Shown here one piece after another: positions 35,174 to 47,259 of a DNA stretch of 64,000 bases; the stretch's first letter is position 1; each line of letters begins with the position of its first letter. The stretch spans positions 124,001 through 188,000 of the forward strand of contig JAGFNQ010000730.1 in the NCBI GenBank assembly GCA_024364735.1. The letters are read 5' to 3'. The position numbers and the translations under genes are program-made. The notes beneath the pieces are model-generated. The model was given only the letters and a program-made list of their open reading frames with translations, searched no databases and was not told the DNA's origin. The stretch is from Boesenbergia rotunda (lineage: Eukaryota; Streptophyta; Magnoliopsida; Zingiberales; Zingiberaceae).

Positions 35174-38100
35174 TCATACCATGTTTCTTTCTATCATCAG
35201 TGCTTCTATCTTTTGAACATCCTCGGGGGTGTCGACGCCATGGGCGTCGTGATGTACCTTAATTACCTGTAATGAAGAAGAAATAGAGCTTTACTAAATG
35301 CCGAACTTGGATCTCTCAAACTTTGTAGAAAAGGAGCAAATGTGAAAGTGCTTTCTTCGTGAATAGCAATGTTCATTAAACCATCACCAATTTCATTGTT
35401 TAGTGCTTCTGGAATTACCAAAAAAAATTGATAAGATTCATTTTACGCAGTCCTTGTAACCTATAATAAAACTTGGCTAGGAAACCTCACTTAAATGGAG
35501 AACTATAAACCAAATTTTTTGGTTTTACACGTTAATGATTTCTGTTCCTAATTGTTTTATTTTATTTTATTTTTCTTTCCTATCTGGCAAGCATGTTCTG
35601 CAAACTCAATATAAAGGTATTCAAGTTTCCATTCAAGAATTTACCCACTGAAACATGTGACCTCAATTCTTTATTGCACTAATCGTCAAAAATATATGAA
35701 ATGCACGAATCCGCTCATTTGTTTTTGTTTTTTTAATTGACACTTCGTATCTAATTTATATCGACTAATCGTAAGAGTAAATACATCCATTTGTAAACTT
35801 ACTGGGGGCATAGGAATCAGACGTATATACATTTGGAACGGTTGAATAAGATGACTTATTAATATTGAGTTGCAAATGAATATAGACAAGAAAAGTGTCG
35901 TCAACGAAATCTACAAGCTCAGGCTATGCTGTGTTGTATTCTCATGATGCAAAGAAATAGCACAAGAGGACAAAAATAACATCAGAAAAAAGAGAGATTC
36001 ACTTTTCTGCAAGTGACACATAATTGGACGGCAATCAGATCATGATTTTGAGGCTGATGGTCAAGATAATGAGAAGTAAATGTTCCTGAGGATAAATGAT
36101 CTCCATTTGAAAACAATAAATATTGATGCTTTGCCGCCCAGTGGAAATGACGGCCATGATGAAATGATTAAAATAACGAATGAGATAATGATGACTATAT
36201 GGATTATGACAACGCCCATAGCTCTAACACAGATGCACCTGTCTTTCCAGCCTCACCAGAGTGACAGATGGGCCAGGTCTATTCCTGAGAATTACTGATA
36301 TCCCTTTTAATACAATTTTGATCCTCTGCCACCTAAGGGAGAGAATCATGATGAAACACTTAAAATAATGAATGAAAAACAATGACTATATGGATTATGA
36401 CAATTGCTCATCGGACTCATACTGGTGTGGCAATTTTCATCTTTCACGACTCACCAATGTGACAGATGGATTAGGTCTATTCCTGAGGCTCATTCAGGTA
36501 GTCATCAACGTTCCTTCTCCTTTGAGATTGACCATATATCTACATCTCAAGTTGTACGGGTAGGATCTCTCTATAATGACGAGTGCGGTGGAAACCTATT
36601 GTCCAATGATTCTCTGAAGAATTTGGAATTTCCCTTGATGATTGCTTTAACAAACTATTCATCTTCTTCTCCACACAAATCTTTGATCCATTAAAAGAAA
36701 TTAATTCACAATGATACCATGCTAGTTTTTCAAGCATTGATCGAGTAGCTTTTTGATGGCTACTGAACATGAGGGTAAACCTAGTGCATATGGCTCTTCG
36801 CCGTACAGGAAAGTGTTATCGTTGTGCATGTGAAGGTGGAAATGGCTTTCATATTACTTTGGATTTTCATTTTCTTTTTATTCATGGAAGTACGTGCAGA
36901 ATTCAGCAATTTAGGCCCAATACTTGCTTAAGTTATCAAGGGTTCAACTTGTGCTACTTTTCTCTCTAGATTTGGGCTAATTGGGATTGAGTTAGTGCTC
37001 CCTCATTCACCACGATTAGATTGCCCAATGAATGGAGGCACACAAGTTCAGAATTTGTTACTGTCAAACACAGTGCAAGACTTCCATATGGATTTAGCTC
37101 TATTTATGAGGACATAAACTCCATTAACACTGGATCCAACACCAACTCGGGCAAAGGTTGGATGATGGAATTGTGACGCTTTTTAGCTCTTTTCCATGCT
37201 AATTTTTATCTTACCAATCTGGAAAAACCTCCCTACTGGGGCTAACACATGAGGCTTCATGTCTGATCCAACTTTAGTGTGACCCTTAGCAATGGACAAA
37301 GGCATTCATGAAGGATTAACCTTTGGGACTTTGTCTTGGTCTGTTGCATCTTTATATATCACATGATGTCAACTACCGTCGACTTTACTGGTTCTTTTGG
37401 AATCTTTTAGTGATTAACAGAACTAGTAAACAATATATACGGCTTCATATATGTAAGTGAGAATTTTAGATATCTACATACCCTAGAAGCTTAAACTATT
37501 GGAAAAGATATGCTTCTACATTTTGGCCTACTACTGTAAACGAGGATAGATGGACTTGATTTTCCTAAGCAAATTCATGGACTAACTTAACTGGAGGTAT
37601 TCTAAAATTTGCAGATACTACCCTATTTTACCACAAAATAGTTCCTCTTGTATATGAAGGATATTTGAATTACCTTCATCTTGTACCCATTTTCAAGGAC
37701 TTTAAGTTGCTCAAGGTCCTCTTCCAGTTGCAAAGGAGTAGGTGGTATCTGTGGATAGATCTTCAAGAACTTTGAATCAAAACTCTGGGTAACAAAAAAA
37801 GGAAGAAAAAAAAAAGAAAAATGAGCAGAGTGTAGGAGTGGGAGGATGAGCATTAACCAGCTAGCAAGATTTAAACAAGAATAACAACATTGAACAATTA
37901 AACATAAATACTAGAGAAAATAAAGATATCAACAAGAGTGATGTAGTTAAACCTGTATGCCCAAGTGAAGTAGATATGGAAATTGTGAATTGACTTTCCC
38001 TGACCTGGATTTTACAATGAATATGCTATACTGATGAATATCCCAAAGTAATCCATGGATTATGTTATAAAGAAGATTAAGAAAAAACTAACTTGTTAAA

Positions 38101-40629
38101 TGGGATCAAACCCCTTGAGAAGTAGATTGCATATCCTTGGTTGTCAACCACACACTTTACCCGGTTAGGGTCAAGTCCATCTTCAGGTTTTAAGGATGTG
38201 GCAGCAGTACTGAAAACAGCATCAGGAGCTCCCTACAGCATGAGATGTGCTCCAAAGAAAAGGAGAGAACATGTTAAATGCATAACCAACTAAGGAGGAA
38301 AAAAAGGAAGAAAAACACTGGATCATGATTATGAAAAAAACTCATAACCAATGTGATAGCAAGTCATAGCAAAGAACATTGATGCAGATACGAGCAACAG
38401 AAATGAGAATAACAACACATCTTAATGATGTGAACCTGCATTCCTTTGAACATTCAAAAATCAGAATAGTATAGTTGCACTTTTGCTTCTTAATCAGAAA
38501 TATGAGGAAGTTAAATTTCTTCGAGCAGTAGATTGTGTGCATCATAAACCGCTACTAAAACCATAGAATGAACTCCAAGGTCATAACTTCATAGATCCCC
38601 CAAAAAAAGGAAAAACAACGAGCAATCAACAATAAGCTCTTTTACTTGTTAATATTCTTTTATGTTGCAAATTATGTAAGGATCTTATTACTATTTATTT
38701 ATTCATATTTGTTTGTGAAGTAAATATTTTTCCTTTGTTGTGTTGGATATTCTTGTTGTGTATTTGTTTTGGGCTCAACAGATGCCAAAAAGAGATTGTT
38801 ATGCTGCCATCGTAGAGATTGTCACACTGCCACAATGGTTTCCATGCCATACGGTGGCTACAGAGCCCCACTTGGGCGTGACAGTTGCTATCGCAAATTA
38901 ATCATGTAGCCACTATGAGTCTATGACTAACATACGAATTGTAGTTGACATCAGATTTTGAATGATGGGTAACATGTTAATGGACAACTATCTTTTGCAC
39001 GAGTAGGAACAGGAACACCATCATCAAAACATAATTTGATAACCACCTGCAATGCTTTAACAATGCCATCTATTATCTCGGGTTCAATAAGAGGCTCGTC
39101 GCCCTGGATATTGACAACTATGTCATAGTCCTTCCCAAGTTTCTGGAAAGCTTCACTACAACGTTCAGTCCCTATAAATGGCAGATTTCACGTTATCCAA
39201 TTCAGAACCTAGGGGTTAAAATAAACAAAGGAAAAACTTTTCTACCATTCCTGCACTCTACTGCTGTGATTACTACGTCAGCTCCAAATCCTCTACAACA
39301 TTCTGCAATCTTCTCATCATCTGTAGCAACAACTGCAAAATAGAGGAAACAAATACAGATGAAAGAAATTTTATGAAAAATCCAGAAGAGTTAGTCCTAT
39401 AGGTGATAATTTCATCATTTTAACTTCTAAATCAATGATTAAATCACTGAACTAGAAATTGTATAATCTCAGAAAATTAGGAAAGTGCACCAACTTGATA
39501 CAGTGAGTACTTAACAACACTGAAAGACATCCTAGTCTATTTCTGAACCCTATTGAATAATTAAGAGATTTTAAAAGATGAAAAAGAATGCAATTGGAAT
39601 ATAAGTGCCAAATAAACCTGATGATGGAATGTAAGTGTCAAACACATTTGCTCATCATGAGTGCACCAGTATTACATGTATTAGAAAGAAATGTTTATTT
39701 CTTGGAGAATAATTTACACCTTCAAGTTAATTAACTGTGCACACTTACCAACATCCTCCAAAGTTGAAGCTAGCTTTGCTCTCTCCCATGTTCTCTGTTA
39801 AGAAAAAAATCAATAACACAAGAATATAGTGAAATAACTGTTTGCCATTGAACTGTATCCAAATGCAAAGACAAGAAGGTCAAATTAAATATGATAGGAG
39901 CAGTAGTAGTATAATTCTTGTCTCAGCACACGTATATTTACATCTTTCATAACACAAAAAAAACAGAAAGTGTACGAGGCAGAAGAGCTAATCTAATATA
40001 CAAATTTTCTCAAGCAAATACACTTTCTAATATCGACATCAGTTGTTTGAATGTTCTTACTGATACATCCTCACTGATTAGCCCATATCCAACAAATTAT
40101 AGATGGTGGGTGCGAGGATTGCACACGCCCAACTCAAGTTTAGCCCTAAATTAGAATCAGAGGCAGGGTATCCGGAGTTCCACCCAAATGCAGAGAGATT
40201 TGTATGAGAATTCAGCATACATCACAGATTTCAACTACAAGAGATCTGGTGATAAACAGATTATATAAGAGCATTAAAACCCTTTAAAAAAACAGCAATA
40301 CGAGACTTCCTTCGAATAAGAATGCACGAGCACGACAATAGAAACGCATAGTTGATCCGTAAAGAAAAACGTAGCGAGATCAAGAGAATTGAGACCTGGA
40401 TCATGGGCTTGCCGAGGATTAGAGCAAGGGGCTTCCCCTCGAAGCGGGAGGAGGCAAACCGAGCAGGAATTATCCCGACCACTCTGCTCCGGAACTTACC
40501 GGAACGGCGTCGTAGAAAGAAATGCACACCGGCTGAGGCCGCAATCGCTACGCCAAGAACGGCGAGATGGGAAATCCATACCCTGGATCCCGACGACGAC
40601 GAGTCCGGGGACTTGGCGCAGATCGGCAT
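35174..40629 (-). CDS. KDSB: CMP-KDO synthetase (3-deoxy-manno-octulosonate cytidylyltransferase)
   Basis: Activates KDO with CTP to CMP-KDO and pyrophosphate, for rhamnogalacturonan II of the cell wall. Eight exons on the minus strand: 40396-40629, 39749-39794, 39246-39332, 39047-39171, 38093-38232, 37953-38004, 37674-37784 and 35174-35266. All introns are GT/AG and phases match, giving 295 codons plus stop; plant KDSB proteins are about 290. Residues 17-39 form one membrane segment, fitting the mitochondrial-membrane anchor known for plant KDSB. The nucleotide-binding motif IIPARFASSRFEGKPL, the NIQGDEPLIEPEIID block, the LHLGIQ block and a final HGVDTPEDV block are all present. An upstream in-frame codon at 40674 is TTG; the ATG at 40629 is the first. 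The last intron is about 2.4 kb and holds a duplicated coding-like remnant. No stop or frameshift is seen. Confidence 0.93.
36064..36690 (+). pseudogene. Duplicated coding-like remnant in KDSB intron 7
   Basis: Two diverged copies of one segment lie in tandem at about 36125-36295 and 36330-36500. Both can be read as LPPxGxxxHDExxKIxNE followed by an acidic NDYMDYDN-like block and then QxDRW.RSIPE in a shifted frame. Both are interrupted by stops and frameshifts. I do not recognise the source protein. A transduplicated or retroposed fragment is possible. Confidence 0.4.
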
Positions 40630-41012
40630 GACCGAAAACAGGGGCGAGTGCACGTGACGTGTAGGGGCAAGCAAACCGCGGAATCCCCTCTTCCGTCGGG
40701 AACGGGATGAGTCTTACATTTTCCTTAGTAAACACACATTATTTCCATTTTTCTATATATATACACATTATATTAATCATAATGGCATGGAATTATCAAT
40801 GTGGGACTAAACTCCCACCTACAATAATCTTCCTTTCCAACGCATACATAATCAGAATCCGATTCCGAAAACTATTTCATACAATAAAGATCCACTTTCT
40901 ACGAAGCATGAAGCATACATCGACGATTACAACAGATTTAACAGTACCATGAAACATCGATCACAGAACATAAAGTTAACTGGATGACATAACTTTCAAT
41001 TTAAAGATTAAA

Positions 41013-41654
41013 TTACTGATCTCGAGCTAGCTTAAGGATCGAACTCCTCTTGGTTCTTGTTCTGGTACTCTTCTCTTCTTCTTCTTCCGCGGCATTGTCA
41101 TGACTACCGTAGCCACTCCCATGACCGTATGATCTCTTCCCACTACTCTCGAAGTAGCCGCCACTTGTTCCGCCATTATAATTATACACCCCGTAGCCTT
41201 GAGCATTTCCCTTCCATCTACTGTTCGAACGACGACTATCAGGATACTTGTAATTTCCTTCATCGTCGTAAGCACTGTACAAGCTTTGCGCGTCGCGATC
41301 GAACTGGTTCTCGAACTTGCTCGGCTTGTTGCTGTACACTTCGCTGGAGTACTCCTGGGTGTCGACGACGTCGGCGGGACGACTGCGGCCGCCATTGTAG
41401 TTGTAGGTGCCGACGGTGGTTCTGGTGCCGTAGAGGCCATATCCGTTGTTGTTGTTGTGGGTCTGAGGTGTTAGTGTGGGGGTGTCTTGGTGGGAGTTGG
41501 TGGTTGTTTCTGAAGGGGCAAAGGCTTCGGTCGCTGGTTCTCTGGTGGTTTTGCTGAAGAACTGGCGACTGTCTCTTGCATGGATTTGGAGGAAAAAGAG
41601 GAAGAAGAAGAAGAAGAAGAAGAGTGGAATTTGGTTCGCAGAGGAAGAAGCCAT
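41013..41654 (-). CDS. E6-like secreted protein
   Basis: A 213-residue protein with a hydrophobic N-terminal signal (residues 8-24, including seven Phe in a row) and a low-complexity body rich in Asn, Tyr, Gly and Ser. YNYNGG occurs at 84-89 and 157-162, and NKPSKFENQFD at 109-119; these are landmarks of the plant E6-like family, named for a cotton fibre cell-wall protein. The tail has a Glu run and a basic end. The function of the family is unknown; a wall location is inferred from the signal peptide. The frame extends upstream to a TTG at 41696; the first ATG is at 41654. The minus-strand TATA-like CTATATTTG lies about 45 bp further upstream. No introns. Confidence 0.88.
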   Translation of the reverse strand: MASSSANQIPLFFFFFFFLFFLQIHARDSRQFFSKTTREPATEAFAPSETTTNSHQDTPTLTPQTHNNNNGYGLYGTRTTVGTYNYNGGRSRPADVVDTQEYSSEVYSNKPSKFENQFDRDAQSLYSAYDDEGNYKYPDSRRSNSRWKGNAQGYGVYNYNGGTSGGYFESSGKRSYGHGSGYGSHDNAAEEEEEKSTRTRTKRSSILKLARDQ

Positions 41655-41699
41655 TGGAGTGAATCGAGTTGGATGGAATTGAGAGACGGTGTGCAAATA

Positions 41700-42102
41700 T
41701 AGAGGATGTGAATTGAGTCAGGTCAGCGGGAGCTGATCGATGCGGGGATTGAGGAGGGGAATCGATGTGGACACAATCGATGCCTGGAGGCACGCCGTTT
41801 GTGCTTTTTGGGTAGTGTGTCATGAGATTTGTCTGTTTAATTAATCAGATTGAGAATTTAACGACAATAGGATTGACTTATAGGTTGATTGATGTGCTTG
41901 CCTTACTGTTTAAGCTGCGTGACTAGCGGAGTAGTTTCCGGATTATGGAAGACACATGGTCCATCAAAAGTCATGCTATGAACACACAAACAATCATTCT
42001 AGCTTACTCTGTTCATTCAGAAAACATTATTAGATCCTTTTTCATTTCCATTCTTGCTCTGTTGTTTGAATTATATTACAAACAATCAATTGGGAGAATT
42101 AA
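41700..42102. other. Spacer between E6-like and DMP genes
   Basis: Promoter side of the E6-like gene and 3' flank of the DMP gene; no other feature. Confidence 0.45.
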
Positions 42103-42744
42103 TTAGGAGTTCGAAAGTAGTGGAAAGCCAATGCCATGGCGTGTTGTTGGGAAAGTAACAAATAGCATACTGCTGATTACTCCGATGGCCACCGGCAAGC
42201 ACGTCAGCACCTGCTTCGTCTCCTCCGATGGGATCGGGTAGAAGCAGGAAACCACATTTTGGTCGAACAGAGCGACCGCCGCGAAGACCGATACAGAAGC
42301 GAAGGCATGCACGAAGTCGATGAACAGTATCCTGTACTGCGTCGCCTTCTCCGACGGCAGCTGCTCTGCTCCATCGATCACCCACAGGCCTCTCCGAGTC
42401 GCGAAGCCATACCGCACCTTCCCTTTCGCATCCACAAAGCTATCGCTGAAGCTGAGGACGATGCAAGACAGCCCGCAGAGCGCGATGAGGTAGGCGGTCA
42501 TGGTCCTGTTGGCATCCAGGCAATGGCCTGCGTCGGTGACGATGGGGGAGAGAAGCTGAAACGCCAGCACGGTTCCGGTCGGCAGGAGTTTCGCCAGGTG
42601 GGATGCGCTTTTGAACGTCTGGCTGATGGCTCTCTGCATCGCGCTCGTCTGCTCCTCCTCCTCCTCCTCCTCCTCCTTATCTATCGCTACTGTCGTCGTC
42701 GGAGCCAGGAGAGCTTCCTCCACGTCGTTTGGCTGGGGAGCCAT
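42103..42744 (-). CDS. DMP: DMP / DUF679 membrane protein
   Basis: A 213-residue, four-helix membrane protein of the plant-specific DMP family. Predicted membrane segments lie at about 50-70, 82-103, 139-160 and 177-198. Family landmarks are LAKLLPTGTVLAFQLLSP, the GHC block after it, SFSDSFVDAKGKVRYG, the GLWVIDG block, DFVHAFASVSVFAAVAL and FPTTRHGIG near the C-terminus. Family members act in endomembrane remodelling during senescence, and some in gamete fusion and haploid induction. The N-terminus has a run of eight Glu (24-31) coded by GAG repeats. ATG at 42744, single exon, no defects. Which DMP clade it belongs to cannot be told here. Confidence 0.93.
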   Translation of the reverse strand: MAPQPNDVEEALLAPTTTVAIDKEEEEEEEEQTSAMQRAISQTFKSASHLAKLLPTGTVLAFQLLSPIVTDAGHCLDANRTMTAYLIALCGLSCIVLSFSDSFVDAKGKVRYGFATRRGLWVIDGAEQLPSEKATQYRILFIDFVHAFASVSVFAAVALFDQNVVSCFYPIPSEETKQVLTCLPVAIGVISSMLFVTFPTTRHGIGFPLLSNS

Positions 42745-43421
42745 GATGTATAATTCACTAGCTAACTACAAAGTGAACATCGATCGATCGATCGGTTTAA
42801 ATTTGCATTGCGTTCTCTGTTGAGTGGAGGCAAAGAAGAGAGGAGGAGATGTGGAAGAGAAGCAAGCATAAGTGTGTTCCGTTACATGGCCGGCTTGCTT
42901 GCAAGGAAGAGTTACTCGGGGAGGACTGAGGAAGCGTTACGTTTGCGAACGATATATCGAATTAAGACAGTTACCGAATCGGAGGAGTTATCTTTTGGTT
43001 TACGTTGCTTGATCGGGATCGATCGGCGATACGATAATTAACGTAACTAGTGTCATATGGGATTTTAATACAATTACGCCACGCAATTTCATTTCATGCT
43101 TAATTTCGGTCGACATCTCGCCGAATTAACGCACAGTCAAAACGTACTTTACGGTGGGCGTCGATCGCATGGCGAAAGTACCAGGCCAACCACCCCTTCA
43201 CGATTGGCCCAACCCGTGCCAGATCGCAAGCCACATGCGCGACCCATTTCACTCCACTAAATAATGCCAATGGAGGCCTAAGTTGGTCCCTGCCCAGGGA
43301 TAGCACGATCCCGGCTGGGTCCAGGCACATTTGTGTCGCATCGTGACCGGTCCAGACTACCTATCCTTGCTGCATGCCGATTCAGTACTTTAATTGGAAA
43401 AACAAATACAACGTAACCATA
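42745..43421. other. DMP upstream region
   Basis: Includes a (GATC)n run near 42780-42793 in the probable leader. No other gene supported. Confidence 0.4.
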
Positions 43422-43429
43422 TGTATCAC

Positions 43430-44301
43430 CAAGGTTCTGAGAATCGGATCCAACATCGAATCGGTCGGAACAAGATTCAAAGGTTTAACCGGGAGTCCAA
43501 CTGGGATATAACCGGTATATAATAAAATATATATTTATATAAATATATAAAACTAACAACTTATCCAACTACTTTCTTCAATATTAAATCAACTAGGTCG
43601 AGCATGTGATATGTTTTTGTCAGCAACTTAGTACGGTATTCTTGATAAAAAATTAGTTTTAAAGAAAAAATTCATGTTTAAAACCATTGGATTCAAGAAA
43701 TCTGGATACGAATTGAAAACTTTTATTAGAAGTTAAAACTATATCACGATAGTATTTGTTCACCTTTAACACTTAAACAGGGAACACTAGTAAAGCACAT
43801 GCAAAATTACACTTCCAAATATATCATATATTGCTGCCTTCATATGCTAGCATGACGACGCAATGAGGATGGAGACGGGACGAGGCCAACGGTGGCGAGG
43901 CGAGGCTAGCGGAAGCAGGGCGGTGAGCCGAGGATAGTAGAGGCAGGGCGACGCGCCGAGAGGCTAATGGCGATGATTCTCTTGCAAGCAAACAGCAAGT
44001 TTATTTGTTTAGGACTTTGGGTGAAAGCAAATTACGTTTTTGACATTTTATTTTTTAATTTTTATTTTTCAGTAAGAAAGAAAAACTGTAAAAAAAAATC
44101 AAAAAATGAAAAATAAAATAAACCAAGCCGGTTTGACCGATTTTTTCGATTTGTCCGGTTCACCGGTTCCCGGTCAGTTCAGAACGATTCGCATCCGGGT
44201 CTTGAATAGCTGGTTTTCAGAGTCAACTTGAACCGGAAATCTGGCTAGTTCCCGATTCTAACGGTCCTACCGGCCGGTCTGGTCCGATTTTCAGAACACT
44301 G
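43430..44301. mobile_element. Non-autonomous hAT-type element, 872 bp
   Basis: Ends CAAGGTTCTGAGAATCGG and CCGATTTTCAGAACACTG are inverted repeats matching at 15 of 18 positions. They are flanked by a perfect 8-bp duplication TGTATCAC (43422-43429, 44302-44309). Subterminal sequence is rich in CCGGTT/AACCGG motifs. The interior includes a GC-rich degenerate repeat (43860-43970). There is no transposase ORF. Confidence 0.9.
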
Positions 44302-44309
44302 TGTATCAC

Positions 44310-44926
44310 CCATAACACTATATACAGGGGAGTTCACTAAACTTATGACGTTAGGTCATCCATCATGATTCATTTGTGCTTCTCAATTTATTTTAGTGGT
44401 CGATGAAAATTTTTCGTAAAGTCAGATTGATCGCCTCTAGAATTAATCAAATGGTAAGAATTGGATACCTGAATTATTTTTAAAAAAGAAATCATATATA
44501 CCCTGGCCTTGAACATCTCTCTTGTTGAAAATTTAAATGGAAAGGTAAATAAAGAAGATTCCATTCTAATGAGATTTTAGCCATGCAGTGGGAGTTTCAT
44601 AATAATGAGGTTGGTTTATAATGTGTAACAACTATTGGAGTTGTGAACATATGCATGAAGAGATGCGTTCTCTCTCACACGTGCCCGCGCAAGGGGTGTA
44701 AATTTAGGATTGGGATTACACTGAATCAAAGATGGCTCGTGTGCGTACATGACTTACGCGCGTCGAATGTCAAACCGATCGGGATAAAATTTTCCCAAGC
44801 GAATCAATCAATATTTTGTCAACTGAATCTTCATTTTACTACTTGCTCAAGAGTATAATGAAAGACAATATTTGAGTTTGAGGTTGTGATTTTCGGATCT
44901 CCACATAAGTTGCAGCCCACATCCAA
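44310..44926. repeat. Partial copy of the 30.7-31.1 kb repeat
   Basis: The segment 44640-44810 is similar to 30860-31050. No ORF of note. Confidence 0.5.
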
Positions 44927-45082
44927 ATGGACACAAAGCCATCGGAAAACCTCTTCTTCCTTGACGAAAGCGCCTCGTCACAACTTTCCCGTTGTGCTAG
45001 CGAGGCTGGTGAAGCATTTGATGGTGGACGAAGCCCTTATGCGGCTCTGCAACGTAACTCAAGCTACAGAAGCTCCCTGCTG
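44927..45082 (+). other. Possible short coding exon, unidentified
   Basis: ATG 44927 opens 52 codons (MDTKPSENLFFLDESASSQL... ending RNSSYRSSLL) that run exactly into CTGCTG|GTAAGATAG, a good splice donor at 45083. The peptide is Ser-rich and I do not recognise it. The copia element at 45200 would lie in the following intron. No second exon was found downstream of 52055. It may equally be a chance frame or the remnant of a gene broken by the insertion. Confidence 0.25.
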
Positions 45083-45199
45083 GTAAGATAGATCATGGAG
45101 CAAACATGTGGAGGGGGGCAGTTAGTCAAGGCAGTGCTGGGGACGACGGTTGGGCAGAGGAGGTGACTGCACGGAGGGGGAGGAGGTAGGGGAGGCTAC

Positions 45200-45733
45200 T
45201 GTTGAATATTATTTTTATTATCTCTATTAGGTGGGCTTATTTGTAAGTTGCACAAATAAATACAATCTGAGCCCTTAAAATGATCTAACTTATGTTTATT
45301 GGGTTTCGGATTATTGGATGCGGGTTCAATGTATAGAACCCTTTAGACCAATCTGTTATTATCTATGGGCTGATAACAAATTGGATTGCTATATAAAGGA
45401 GAGGTCCCCAAGGGTTTTAGGATATTTTTTGACCTAGTTTCTTGTTCCCCATTAACAAGAAACTTTACGGCGCCGTCAAACCTAAACCTCTTGGAAGATT
45501 CTCCTTCTTTCTTCCGCTGCATCTTCTTCCACAGGGATCAAGCCGACGACGCTACGACAAAGGACGATAGCTCTTCAATCAGGTTCCTTGTCATTCAGTT
45601 TATATCTTATATTTTGTTATGTCATGATTCGATGAAACAATAGATCCGTGTTTATATGTCTTGTGTTTCCTCTTTCGAATTCTTATTTTGTTTCTAGAAT
45701 TCATGTGGTTAGGAAAAAACCCAAGTTCTATCA
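45200..45733 (+). repeat. 5' LTR of copia element C
   Basis: The TATA-like GCTATATAAAGGAGAGG lies near 45388. At 9 of the 11 differing sites this copy has A where the 3' LTR has G. Confidence 0.95.
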
Positions 45734-45735
45734 AT

Positions 45736-45748
45736 TGGTATTAGAGCC
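45736..45748 (+). other. Primer-binding site of copia element C
   Basis: TGGTATTAGAGCC, initiator tRNA-Met type, two bases after the LTR. Confidence 0.88.
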
Positions 45749-47190
45749 TTGGCTTTGTTTCATCGTTTTTGTGACAATAAAGTTTAAATTTTTTCATCGA
45801 TTTATTGTATATATGCTAGATTAAGTTTTTCTAGTATAATACAATTTTTTTCGTCGAAAATCATGTAAAAGAAAATTCTAGGATAGACTTGTTTTCTAAG
45901 TTTTTCATATTTTATGTGAAACATATGAAAACGACGGAAGAACTATCATATTTGATCTAATTTTAGGTTAAAATGTGATGGTTTAATTGATTGACTTGGT
46001 CAATTAATTGATTATCAAGTCTAAAATTATGAATAGGATAATTTAGATTTAATCAATTATCATCTTAAAGTTGTGATAAGAATTATCATCCTAAATTTGT
46101 GATAAGATGAATTAGAAATGAGATTGATTAAATTTTTTTTGTTATGAATGTTTTTTTTTCAAAAGATATGGTTTCACGACGGAAGGGAACAAAAACACGT
46201 GAACAGTAAATAAAAAATAAATAAATAAATAAAATAAAATTATTATATACGTAAACATTATAATATATATATATTATAATGTATATACTATTTAATCAAT
46301 ACGTATATAATAATTTACGTATATATATATATATATATATATATATACTCTGATTAGCATTAAATATTTTTTAATGCATAATGATCCAGATTTAAATAAT
46401 ATTATTTAATATTATTTAATTATAGAACCATAAAGAAATTCTAATTTTTAAAAAGAGGGTTCTATATTTGATATAGTTGTATATATTAAGCTTTTAGATC
46501 GATTGGGATAATCAATTGGATCATACCATTTGATTACCATATAGTGTCAATCGATTGATGAGCTTAATTTTGAGGTGTCGAGACTAATAAAAAAATTATC
46601 TGTTCGATTAAATATCTAGAATTTTCTTGGGACTATCTACACAACGTGCTACTAAATTAACTATTATGTCGGCCCAAAGGAAGGCACCTTAGGTCGGTTT
46701 AGTATATTTTGTGTTGGTAGACGTATATCTATGCTAAGAGTGATCGGCCCAAAGGAAGGTTACTTTTATGCCAGATATATGTTCAAGATAGTTTACAATT
46801 ATTGAACATAATTTATTTTGTTCTGATCATGCACAAAATATGTCAGCCCAAAAGAAGACATATTGCGTGGCGGATTAAAGTTGTTGTAAGCTATGGACCA
46901 ATATATAACTCATATAAAGTGTCATATTATGCGCACAATAGGTCGGCCCAAAGGAAGGCACATTGTGTGGCCAATTAAAGGTTGAGTTATATCAGAGAGT
47001 ACCGCTAACAAATTATATTTTAATCTACACATTAAAATGCAATGTTGTATTTGGTATCTCATAAGGAGCCCATTTATATGCATTTAAAATTTTATTTATT
47101 TGCATAATTTTATTATATATATATATATATATTCTTGGCTTTAGTTAAATCGTGAGCTTAAATAAATTTTTTCTTTTAATTTCAGTGTAA
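45749..47190 (+). other. Leader of copia element C
   Basis: AT-rich and non-coding. It contains TA runs (46319-46347, 47114-47132) and four copies of a TCGGCCCAAAGGAAGGCAC-like motif near 46669, 46744, 46842 and 46942. Confidence 0.7.
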
Positions 47191-47259
47191 TCTGTAACTG
47201 CCAACATCAATAACATCCCAACATTAACTGGTTCGAATTTTGCTGAATGGAAAGAATAC

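Noticed and set aside
41057..41557. 166-codon plus-strand ORF
   Set aside because: Lies antisense to the E6-like gene; its Cys/Arg-rich composition is that of a shadow frame.
42259..42753. 164-codon plus-strand ORF
   Set aside because: Antisense to the DMP gene; the Leu run is the complement of the Glu repeat.
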